From: Rhea pennata
Taxonomy: Eukaryota; Chordata; Aves; Rheiformes; Rheidae
Assembly: GCF_028389875.1 (NCBI RefSeq)
Contig: NC_084682.1
Coordinates: 5,528,001-5,592,000, forward strand
Direction of reading: 5' to 3'
Length of the DNA: 64,000 nt
Part shown: positions 20,905 to 30,900 of the stretch, one piece after another
Position numbering within the stretch: position 1 is the stretch's first letter
Layout: each line of letters starts with the position of its first letter
Translations under genes and position numbers: made by a program
Notes under the pieces: model-generated
What the model was told of the DNA's origin: nothing
Databases searched by the model: none
Seen by the model: only the letters and a program-made list of their open reading frames with translations

Positions 20905-21500
20905 GGTTGCGCAGCTCGGTGTAGTGGGGTGCACAGGGCGGTACAGTGGGGTGCACAGGGTGGTACAGGAGGGCGTGCACAGGGCGCTACAGCGGGGTCT
21001 GCAGGTGGTACAGTGGGGTGCATGTGGTGGTACAGCAGGGTGTAGCAGGTGGTACAGGAGGGGGTGTGCAGAGTGGTACAGTGGAGTGCCTGTCGCCATA
21101 CGTCAGCGGGCAGGGAGCGGTACAGCAGGGTGCACAGGGTGGTATAGTGAGGTGCACAGAGCGGTGCAGCAGGGTGGACAGCGGGAGAGGGTGCATGGAC
21201 CCGTGCAGCGGGGGACACGGACCAGTGCAACGGGACGCATGGAGCCGCACGGCGGGGTGCGTGGGGCGGTACACAGAGTGGTACAGCAGGGTGCACGGAG
21301 CGGTGCACAGGGCGGTACAGCGGGGTGCACGGGGCGGTATAGCAGGGTGCACGGGGCGGTGCAGCGGGGTGCACGGAGCGGTGCAGCGGGGTGCACGGAG
21401 CGGTGCACAGGGCGGTACAGCGGGGTGCACGGGGCGGTATAGCAGGGTGCACGGGGCGCTGCAGCGGGGTGCACGGGGCGGTGCCCGGGGCGGTGCAGCG
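20905..21500 (+). repeat. About 22-bp GTGCAC minisatellite upstream of ERAL1
   Basis: About 25 copies of a roughly 22-bp unit of the form GGTGCACGGGGCGGTATAGCA, with GGTACAGTGG variants in the first half and GGTGCAGCGG in the second. It ends about 260 bp before the ERAL1 start codon. It produces long arginine/cysteine-rich open frames on both strands. Confidence 0.9.
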
Positions 21501-21523
21501 CGGTCCGCCCGAGGCGCGCGGCA

Positions 21524-21542
21524 GGGCCGGCAGAGGGCGCTC
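21524..21542 (+). promoter_or_regulatory. CTCF-like binding motif
   Basis: The 19 bases fit the long CTCF consensus closely, with the core GGCAGAGGGCGCT. The site lies between the minisatellite and the ERAL1 promoter, separating the microRNA unit from ERAL1. Binding is inferred from sequence only. Confidence 0.45.
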
Positions 21543-21554
21543 GCTCGCTCGCTC

Positions 21555-21598
21555 GCCCCGCCCCGCCCCGCCCCGCCCCGCCCCGCCCCGCCCCGCCC
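21555..21598 (+). repeat. (CCCCG)n pentamer array / GC boxes
   Basis: Eight to nine perfect CCCCG units follow a (GCTC)n stretch. They act as tandem Sp1-type GC boxes at the ERAL1 promoter. The - strand carries regularly spaced G4 tracts able to form G-quadruplexes. Confidence 0.85.
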
Positions 21599-21757
21599 TG
21601 GCTGCAAGGTCCGCCCGGCTTCCGCTTCCTCCCCACAACCCCAGGCGGCGCGGAGCGGCGCGCTGCTCCGCCCGCCACCTCTCTATGTTCTCCCCCGTTT
21701 GCACCCAATCAGGGCGGCCGTTGCGTGCGCTCCCGCCGTGCCCCGCGGCGGGGCAAC

Positions 21758-24700
21758 ATGGCGGCGCCCGTCGCCATGGTGGCGGGGACGGCGCGGGGCT
21801 TGTGCCAGGCCGTGAGAGCGGCGGCGGCGGGGCGGCCCCTGCCGGTGGGCGCAGGTGGGGCCGCCGGGAACCGCGGCCGGGGGCGAGGCCTTGCTCCGAG
21901 GGTGGCCGGGCCCGGTGGCGGGGCCGCCCCGGGGGCGGGGGGCGCCGCCGCGGCGCTGGGGGCCGCTGGCGGCCCGTTGTGGGGGCGGTTTCGGCGCAAA
22001 CAGCGGGGTTTGCAGCTCCGGTCGCTGCTGTTTTCCAGGCCGGTGTGCCGGTCTCCTGTGCAGGGGCCCCCCGAGTGCCGCTGTGCTCCCCACCCGCGGG
22101 AGCAGCTCCGCGCTAGGCCGCATCCTGGGCATCCCCGCGGAGAAGCCGGCCAGCGCCCTGGGCCAGCACCCGCCTCCCGTGGCCGTCAGCAAAGGTGAGC
22201 AGTGCGCGGTGCTGGCCGGGCACCGCCGCCGCCCCCCGGGATGGGCTCGTCCGGCGCGTGTCCGACGGCTGCCTGAGCGCTCGTGAGCGACGTGCACCCG
22301 TAGGACGGCAGGCAGCGCGACATGCGGAGAGCTGCTTAGCCCACTGACTCCTGTTTGGAGCGATACTGTGCATAGGGATTTATCCATTTTTAAACTTCTG
22401 CTTTGCCCTGGCAGAGGAGCAAGAGCACCTGGTGCAGTGCCAACCTGACCAGCCCAGTAACCCCAAGGTTTTAAAAGTTGCCATCATTGGTGCACCAAAT
22501 GCTGGGAAGTCCACGCTCTCTAACCAGCTCTTGGGCAGAAAGGTAAAGCTGGGCTATAGCAAGAAATACAGGCTGCTAACTGATTTTGTTTTTCATATAT
22601 CCTGAGTTGAAAACATTTAATTTTTTCCTAGGTTTTTCCAGTGTCTAAGAAAGTGCACACAACCCGATGCAAAGCCCGAGGTGTTGTCACGTGTGAAGAC
22701 ACGCAGCTGGTGAGCTTCCAGATAGGCCAAAGTGAGGCTTCACTCAGGGCAGCGAGGAGTGTTAGTCAGATAGTGCTGGGTTTTATTATTTATATCCCGT
22801 GGTGGTTTTTCCACAGATACAAGTTTTATCTTTGCCACCAGCCACAGACAAACTTATGTGTTTTTTCTTTTTCTAGATCATTCTGGATACACCTGGTCTC
22901 ACCAGTCCCTTGAAAGCCAAAAGGTATTACTGCTGTTATGAGGGCAACTGTCAGTGAAAGTTTTATAAGAACAAAATGATTTCTCCTGTAGGAGTTTTTT
23001 TAAAAAAGAGTAACGGACACATATGTTTTTAGTCTTATTATTGTATATGAATTTTGATCATCATTGCTATTTCAGTAGCACATACAGTCCCTTGGGCCCT
23101 ATTCTGTTCCATACTGCATGTGTGTATGTAATCTGGCATCTCGTAGGCTGCAGGGTAGCTTTGCATGAGTTGGGATGATAGAAAATATGTTTTTCCTCCT
23201 TTTAACGTGAAGGAAGACAGCTGAGATCCAATGTGGGTCTAGCTTACTAATTTGCATTTCTCTTTCAGACATAAGCTAAATGAATCCATGCTGAATGACC
23301 CATGGGAGAGCATGAAACATGCAGATATAGGTGGGCACTTAACTTCCTTTAGGTTAAGGGAAACATTAACCTGCTCTAAAATCTTACAGCCCTGTAACTG
23401 TGGTATCTGGATGCTTACTAGGCACTAAGGGCAGACCTGGGAGTGTGAACCAAGGCAGAGGAGGGAAGCACCTAGAAAAGATTTCCAGATGTTTAGCTGG
23501 GGAAAAGAATGTGAATTTCCTGATGCTAAGGAGAGGCCATTTGGGCTAACAGCTTGGGCTAGGATGTTGCATATTAGCGCACATGATCTTTTTAAGACAA
23601 TAAGTGTAAACTGCATTTTATTGTCTTGCTGACTGAAACTCCCTTTCCATCCTTATGCTTCTGCTGTAGAAGAGAGAGAAGTGTAAAATCAGAAGAGAAG
23701 AATTTGGCTGCGGATTTTGGGGAAACTGAAAGCTAACATTTTAGAAGTTGAAGGTTCATTATTTTTTCCTCACTGTTTTCTGGCAGTTCTGGTTTTGGTG
23801 GACGTATCAGATCACTGGACGCGAAACTGTCTGAGCCAAGAGGTGCTGAAGTGTCTCTTTCAGTTTCCCCAGATTCCCAGTATCCTGGTTCTGAACAAGG
23901 TAAATTAACATTGCTATTTTTTTCTTTTTCTTTCTTTCTTTCCCCCCACCCCTTCCTTCTACATGTTCCTTCTGGCATGTTAGGTCAATGTCTTCAAACA
24001 GTATTCAGGTTCTGCAGAGATGAATTTTCAGGTCACTGAGAGCAGATGTGTTAAATGAAACTGATTGTTCACCCTCTGCTCCAGAATACTGAAGTGTATG
24101 TGTGTATACACATGCAAGCTTGCAAACCCCTGAAGCTGCACGTTGCAAACTAGGGTTTAAATTAACCTGGAAACACTAGCTGCACCACAGCGGAACTGAT
24201 CAGCAGTTGGTGTTTGAACAAACCATTCTAGAACAACCGACACTGTGATTTGGTAGAAAAATGGTGTCATTCCACCGTAGAAACCTTGCCTTGCAGCTGC
24301 CAACTCAGATGGATTCCTCTAGATCCTTAAAATTCAGGGCCCAGCTGCCAACTTTTTTGAGAACAAATTCCTGACACTTCTTTTTCTCATATTAGGTGGA
24401 TCTGGTAAAGAAGAAGTTCATCCTGCTGGAACTAGTAAATGAGCTAACAGAGGGAGTTGTAAATGGAAAGAAACTGAAAGTGGAATCTGATTTTAAACAT
24501 AATTCCCGTTCTTCGGCAAAAACTCCTCCTCAGATTGTCCAAGCTTCTCCATCAGAGAATAGGGCCCGTGAGTCTCACTGTTTGCAGAAAACGAATAAAG
24601 CCCAAGAAGACTGTAGCTTGGATAGCAGCAGTGATATGGGGTCCAGTGTTGTCACAGAAGAAGTGCAAGGCCCAAAGCCCTGTGGATATAGAGATCTCAA

Positions 24701-26598
24701 AAATATGAAAGGCTGGCCATGCTTTCAGGAGATCTTCATGCTGGCAGCTCTCAGTGGAGAGGAGGTGGATACACTAAAGGTAACTGCAGTTTTGAACTGT
24801 TTCTGCTTTGAAACTGGTGTGCTTTTATGCTTGTGGTACCCCACATGCTACATACTGAGCTTCATGTCCTGTGAGGAAACAGCAGAGCTGCTGTTTTTGT
24901 TCTGGGGTGGGCCCACGCCAAGAGTGAGGTATTCTCTGGCAAGGAGGGTTGCGTGTGCATTATAACTTCAGAGTTTCTTATACAGAACGCTCTTATTTGG
25001 GGTTCTCCAAACAGCAGCTTATTTTTAATGAGGAAGCCACCCAGTGCATTATTTTTTCAGCTGCCAGTAATGCTGTGAGTTTTCTTCTAACTTGTGTAAA
25101 CTACTTAAGGGAGGTGTGATCCTGTGGCAAGTTTGAGTTGCTGAAGCTTCCCTTTCTGCATTCCCCACCAAAGTTATTAAACTACTGCTCTGATGTCTGG
25201 CTAGTAGCAGTGTCCTCATAGTGAATCACTGCCAGATGAGCATAGAGGTTTGTAGCACCACACAAGAATGCGATGTGACAGCTAATGGGGGTGATGTGCA
25301 TTTTGTGCTGACAGCGGTACCTTCTGATGCAAGCCAAGCCAGGCCCTTGGGAGTTTCACAGTGGGGTCTTGACCAACCAGTCGCCTCAAGAGATCTGTGA
25401 CAACATCATCAGGGAGAAGATACTGGAGTACCTGCCACTGGAAGTGCCTTACGGTGTGCATCAGGTGGGAAGCATCTGCAAGCAGGCTTTCCTTCAAGCT
25501 GTTGTACTGGGAACATCATAGTACAATCTGAATTATTTTCTTTGGGTTTGTGAAATCTGCCAGACTCTTTAAAAGGCATGTGGGGTGGCTTCTAACCTAC
25601 ATGCCCAGTGGTGTGAGACCCTTCCTGTGTTTTGAGGGAGACTGCAGCTGTCGGCTCAGTTCGGGGAGCTGACTTGAGTCCTTTTCTGCAAAGGAGTGGC
25701 ATTTGCTGTTCCTGAGATGCTTTACTGAATTGCTGAGTTTGTGCTCGCTGTTGCAGGTAACAGAGGTGTGGGAGGAAGGGCCAAGCGGAGAGCTCCTCAT
25801 TATGCAGAACCTTGTGGTCCCGAGGAAGTCTCATATGGTGAGTAACATCAGAAGAAAGATGAAGTGCTGAGGAGCATGACAGGAGATTCCTGGATCCAGT
25901 GCATGTGCATCCTTGCTATGTTAGACGCACTATCCCTCAGCTGTGGAGTATTGGTGTTGGGAAGAGCCAGGTGCCCAACACAGTCACAGGCTCAGCAGTC
26001 CCAGGACTGTACACTGTGAAGTAGGTTCAGGAGACACTGGGGTGTGTTGTAGCCTTAGACACAAGATGAAGCCAGATATCCTCATATGCATTGCATGGTA
26101 GAAAACCAGCAGGCTGCTCCATGCTGCCTCACTATATGAGCATGCGGACACCCATGAGGTGAGCAGCTATGTCTCCCAGTCCTGACAGAAGGCATTCCCA
26201 ATGCCTACCTGCTCGTGCCTGAGGCAGACACATGGTTGCCATGTACTGGTCATCTAACTTGAGTTTCTCTACAAACAATCAAGAGTTTCTGTAAAACTCT
26301 TGCACCTTTCTGAAGTGATCGGTTGCCTGTGGTTTGGTCTCGGGACGTCTGACTTTTGTATTCCCTTTAGTTGCTTCTATAGCTGTTTCCCACACCGCCC
26401 CCCCAAGTGATTCCTCTCCACAGTTAAGTGATGTAAAGGTAAGTATGATGATGTTCTCTCTGGGTTTTTATACAGAAAATGTTGATTGGAAGAAGAGGTA
26501 CTGTTATCAGCAGGATTGCTCAGGAGGCTGGCCAGGACCTGATGAACGTTTTCCTGTGCGATATCTGCTTGAAGCTCAGGGTGGAAGTGAAGAGTTGA
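21758..26598 (+). CDS. ERAL1: ERAL1, mitochondrial Era-like GTPase (11 exons, 472 aa)
   Basis: Exons 21758-21854, 22039-22194, 22415-22542, 22632-22709, 22877-22923, 23269-23330, 23787-23899, 24396-24779, 25315-25464, 25757-25837 and 26476-26598 join in phase with GT-AG introns to 472 codons. ERAL1 is an Era-family GTPase that binds 12S rRNA and helps assemble the mitochondrial small ribosomal subunit. Visible parts are an Arg/Ala-rich N terminus fit for mitochondrial import, G1 GAPNAGKST (110-118), G3 DTPG (157-160), G4 NKVD (226-229), the G5 region AALSGEE (344-350, where human reads SAL), and a C-terminal KH domain with the GRRG loop at 437-440. Exon 8 carries a Ser/Gln-rich insert between G4 and G5, as in human. 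Start choice: the first ATG lies in a strong context directly after the promoter. Confidence 0.95.
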
Positions 26599-26654
26599 GC
26601 TCTTTGCGTAGTTTTCAACAGCCCTCGAGCTCTCTGGTCATGCGGACAAACTGA

Positions 26655-26660
26655 AATAAA
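26655..26660 (+). terminator. ERAL1: ERAL1 poly(A) signal
   Basis: Canonical AATAAA 57 nt after the stop codon, followed by a T-rich tract (GTTTTTTGGC) that fits a downstream element. The 3' UTR would be about 75-85 nt. Confidence 0.8.
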
Positions 26661-26699
26661 GTTTTTTGGCTTTCTACGGTACCTTCTTATGAAAGCTAG

Positions 26700-29640
26700 G
26701 GACAGACATCAGAGACACAGCTTTACATGTGGTTCTAGTGCTACATTTATAGAGCTGTCATCCATTTCTTTGGGGCTGGATCCCACATCCTCAGTGTCAA
26801 GTGTTTGTGGCTGGATGTTCAGAAGGACCTTACCAACTGTGGAATGAAGATAGAAGGGAGGCAAGAGTGGGGGAAACCTGACTAAGGCCTGCGTCTCCTC
26901 CAGAAGTGCAGACTTGGAGATACGTCGGTGCTGTTGGGATGCGCAGTTCTGTGCCCCACGCATCCTATACCACTATTCAATGTTTCCAGTTCTATTAATG
27001 TCATGGAATTGCAGCTGTGCATTGTCTTAGGCAAGAGCTTTAAATGCCGTCGTTAGAAGAAAACGACGAGTCAGGTTTGAGGAAAGTAGTCTCTGTGCAG
27101 TAAACATTGTGCAGTGGAGTCCTCTGTCCCCTAAAGGGATTGGCGAATATTATGATCCTTTAAATGGGGAGGGTGAGGGTGGGAGAGGAGAGGATGGCAT
27201 CTCCTGTCTTTCGTGAACAAAGGGTTACAGTGAGGGCACGTTTATTAGCTCTTCTGAAGGCTGGAGAGCTCGGCCAGTGAGAATGGAAACGGAAGAGGCT
27301 ACCCCAGCCCACGTGATATACTGTCTTCTGCTTTGCTCTCTGCCCTGCAGTCTGAGTTCATGGGTGTGCGAGTATGACAGTGCAGAAAGTCAATATTGCC
27401 CAGGTTTGCTTGAGTGGATGAGTTTGCTGGCTAGCAGAAACACTCTAATAACTGGGTGTGACAGAGGGAGCTCTTAAACTCTCAGTATGTGATGCTAAGT
27501 CAGTAGTTTCCAGTTCTTGTGTTGGAGCCCTTCCCTTGGGTCTGCACGTACCAGCCCCTTTAAATGACTGCAAGCTGCTACTTTTCATTTTGACCTCTTC
27601 TGCATTGTTTGTAAGAAATTTGTTCCTTCTTCTTCCCTGTCATCTTTTCCCCCAATTTTCCAGGCAGCTCACAGTTCCTGGCATGTAGCACTCACCCCAG
27701 AGGAATAGGTTTGGTAACGTACTCTTTTTGACAGAGTGGAGTATTAGACCAGCAGAGAAATGGAGTTTGGAACTGTGATATGTTCTTGGTGTGTATGTGA
27801 GCGTTTCCCTGGCCACCTGTGAGAGCAGCCAAGAGGTCACAGTGGCTTGCTGGACTTGCAGGCATTAACTGGGGTATATTTATCAGAAAGGGAAGTGGAG
27901 CCGGGAATAAGTGTCTTTCTGCCCCCATGCACCTTGTTTTCAGTGCCCACTGGGGGGTCCTGCCTGTCCTGCCTGTACACAAGTCTGGATGTTTCGCTGC
28001 TGAATGAATATTCAGGGGGTTCGTCTGAAAATGCCTTTAGCAGTGTCTCCAGGTGCTCACTTCTTCAGAATGGCTTGTTGGTCTTGCAAAACTTGGTCAG
28101 AACCTTTTCTTAGCAACAGTCCTACTTTTGGATGATTTATTGCGCTGCTGTCACTACAAAATCATTACTGTTTGTACCAGGGTTGCAGATACAAACGGAG
28201 AGGCTGTTACACCTAAAGAGCCTGAAATTGGAATAGCAGTGGGTGCTGCAGCTCGAGGTTATTAGGGTCCTGGGAATGGATAGAGAACGGCACAGTTCAG
28301 GGCTTGAACGAGGACTGGAGGCTGAAAAGGCCAGGCTGTAAGGAGGTTTGTGGCGCTTGTGCTGTGACACAGGAGCTGTTGGCACGGAGTCCCATGGCTC
28401 TGAGTGATGGAGGCGAGGCAGGTATGGCTCCTGCCACACGTATGTGCCTGGCCCCTGCTTCTCTGTGCCTCTCTGTATGTGCTCTTGGCATTTGGAGGAT
28501 TGAGTTTGGTGTGTGCACACTGCTGTGCTTAGGCTCGCTTGTGCCTTGGGAGAGCTGTATAGCTTCCTGCCAGCAATGCAGGTAAATCCCCACGTGTTGT
28601 TATAAATAAGCATTCCTGAGTGAGGAGGCCTTGGGCTGCTGCCCAGACAGTTAAATGAAGACATCTGGTAGGGTTTTCTGGGAACTCTTCGCTACTGCCT
28701 GGATCCCAAACCTTTTTAGGAAATACTGTGCCCATACTGTGCATCTCTCCTGCAAAGACAAGGAGATGCTCCACTAGCACTGGCAAAAGCCTGCTCTGAG
28801 CCATTAGAAAGATACTACTGTCAAGAACATAAGATCATCTGAAAGCTACTCTAAGAAGCCTTCAGAGAGGTACATGATAGCCTGACTTGTTTCCCCCAAA
28901 CAGGAGACACCGTGGCTCCGTGAATGTTTCTATCTGACTTTTGTATTTTGCTTACAATAAAATGAGGTCCCAGCATAAGCAATTGTTTTCATCTTCTTTC
29001 TTCTTCTCTGTCAATCAGACCTCACAGCTGCCACCTTCTATCTGTTTTATTCTGGCTAAAACCAGGACATTTTTATGTGTTTTTTTTTTTCCCTTTCTTT
29101 CCAGCTGAGCTCAGATCACATTTCCATAGCAGTGGCTTGTTCACAGGTGCTTCTGAAGGTTACACCTTGCAGGGAAGAAAGACAGGTAAGCGTGCTTTGA
29201 GGATTCAAAGATGTTTCATCTGGTGCGGCCACAATGCGGAAACCATTTCCTTTGTGGAGCTTTGACACGCAGAGGTCAGTATCAAGCTGCCGCAAAGCGT
29301 TTTCCAGGGCTTCTGCCAGGCACAAGAACAAACGGAGACAAGTGCCCGGAGCAGCAACTGGTCCCGAGGAGTCAGGGCGACAGGTTTGCTTGAAATGGAA
29401 ATGCCCTGCGTGTGAGGATGGGGAACGTCTCTCAACTTCCCAGCTGACTCGGAGAGGGAACACGCTTACAACCTGCTCAGCCCTAAATGTGGGGAAGCAG
29501 CTCATTAATGAGGCTTGATAATTAGGTTAATTAGCACATCACAAGCCAATCACATTTAATATGAAAGGCACCACTGGCATTTGTCTGAACTCAGACTCTG
29601 GAAACTGCTGTTTTCCTGGGGCTGAGAGGTGTTTTAATTA
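26700..29640. other. ERAL1-FAM222B intergenic interval
   Basis: No coding exon recognised. An isolated AATAAA at 28956-28961 (+) might mark a distal ERAL1 end or an unknown transcript. The last 150 bp (about 29500-29640) turn AT-rich and contain clustered TAAT motifs immediately before the FAM222B CpG island. Confidence 0.5.
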
Positions 29641-30900
29641 ACTTCGGGAAGACAACGGAAGCGCCGAGGACGTCCGCGAAGACTTTCCCGTCGCGTTGCA
29701 GTGAGCGGACGGCCCCGCAGAGCGGTGGTGGTTGAGGGCTGCTGTCCCCAGGGCGAGGAGGAAAGGGGGGCAGGTGCCAGGGAGGGTCGGTCGGGGTGAA
29801 GTGCTGCTGCTGGTGGGAGGAGGCCTGGTCCCCGGGCCCGGGGGGCTAGTCCGGGGGGGGGGGGGGGGCGGGAGGGGGGAAATTCCCGCTACTGGTGCGG
29901 CTCTGCCTGCCGGCTCCGATCGCGGTGTCCTCGGCTGCCCTCGCCCCGAGCGGAGCCTCGTCGCCCGCGGCGGTGCCCGGCGCTGCCCCTGCCCGGCGCG
30001 GCGCCGCCCGCCGCCGCCAGGGGGCGCCGCGGCGCGGCGCGGCGCGCCCCTCCCCGCCCCGCCCGGCGGCGCGCGCCCCTCCCCCTGCCGCCGCCGCGGG
30101 CTGCGCGTGCGCGCGGGGCGGCGCGGCGCGGCGGCCGGCGGGGCCGTTGGCGGGCAGCGCGCGTGCGCGGGAGCGGCTGGCGCAGCCACCACGGCGAGAG
30201 CGGGCGGCGGCGGCGAGCGGCGGCGGGGCCGGCACGGGCACAGCGGCGGCGGCGCCATGAGGCCCGGGCAGGGGCACCGAGAGTAAGTGCGGGCGGCGGC
30301 GCGGCGCGGCTCGGCGCCCCACATTGTCCTTCCCGGCGCGCCGGGGTCCCCTCCCCCCACCCCCAACGGCCGCGGCGCGAGGCCGCTGTCGCGACAGCGC
30401 GCCGGCCTGTCGCGACCCTCTCGCGCTGTCGCGACAGCGCCGAGCCGCCTGACGCGCTCCGCGGGGGGCCGGCGCTCCGGAGCGCCTCCCCAGCGGCCGC
30501 CTCGCTGCGGGCGGGGGCCCCGGGGGCTCCTGAGGGACAAAAGGTGGCGGCGGCCGCCTGGCCCGGCCAGCCCGGCCCGGTTTGGCCCGGCCTGGGCTGC
30601 CGGGAGCCGGGGGGTGGTAGCGCCTGGGGAGCACCGAGAGCCTGAGGTGTTGGTCGTGGGGTGCCGGTGTCCCGGGTGCTTATCCCGGGGTGCGGAGCCG
30701 CCCCCCCCCCCCCGCCGCGTGCAGGCCCGGCCGTGGCCGGTCGCGCCCCGTGGCGGAGCTCGCACCGGGAGCTGCTCCGCGCGGGTCGCGCCCGGCCGGC
30801 TGCCGCTCCCCGGAGCGTCCCGCCGGCGGCCGGCAGCGCGGCCCGACTCCGCCGGGACCACCGGCCTTCTCGGTGGTGACAGCAGCGGTGAGCTCGGATC
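29640..30900 (+). promoter_or_regulatory. FAM222B: FAM222B CpG-island promoter
   Basis: Composition switches sharply at about 29640 from AT-rich to CpG-dense, and returns by about 30950. The island holds a CTCF-like motif (30011-30029, core CCAGGGGGCGC) and, just inside the intron, three TCGCGA palindromes (30385-30438). The first exon ends at 30282. No TATA box is visible. Confidence 0.75.
30180..30282 (+). other. FAM222B: FAM222B first exon (5' UTR)
   Basis: The exon ends at a consensus donor, GA|GTAAGT, with the intron beginning at 30283. The 5' boundary is approximate. An ATG at 30257 in good context lies in the exon; if this exon is spliced directly to 59765 that ATG opens a 19-codon upstream reading frame, not the main protein. 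The link to FAM222B rests on orientation, the strong promoter, and the downstream start-codon exon. Intermediate non-coding exons could exist. Confidence 0.6.

Larger units (their letters stand above)
21500..21757 (+). promoter_or_regulatory. ERAL1: ERAL1 promoter
   Basis: A CpG island with GC boxes (21555-21598), a textbook NF-Y CCAAT box (ACCCAATCAGGG, CCAAT at 21705-21709) about 50 bp before the start codon, and a YY1-type element AACATGGCGGC (21755-21765) that contains the ATG. There is no TATA box. The 5' UTR must be short. Confidence 0.65.

Noticed and set aside
19796-21442. 548-codon open frame (+) after miR-144, with 23-residue repeats
   Set aside because: It begins inside the miR-144 hairpin, runs over miR-451 and two minisatellites, and its repeats merely mirror the 69-bp and 22-bp DNA units.
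20436-21704. 422-codon open frame (-) upstream of ERAL1
   Set aside because: Translation of the 22-bp minisatellite; Cys/Thr/Pro repeats only.
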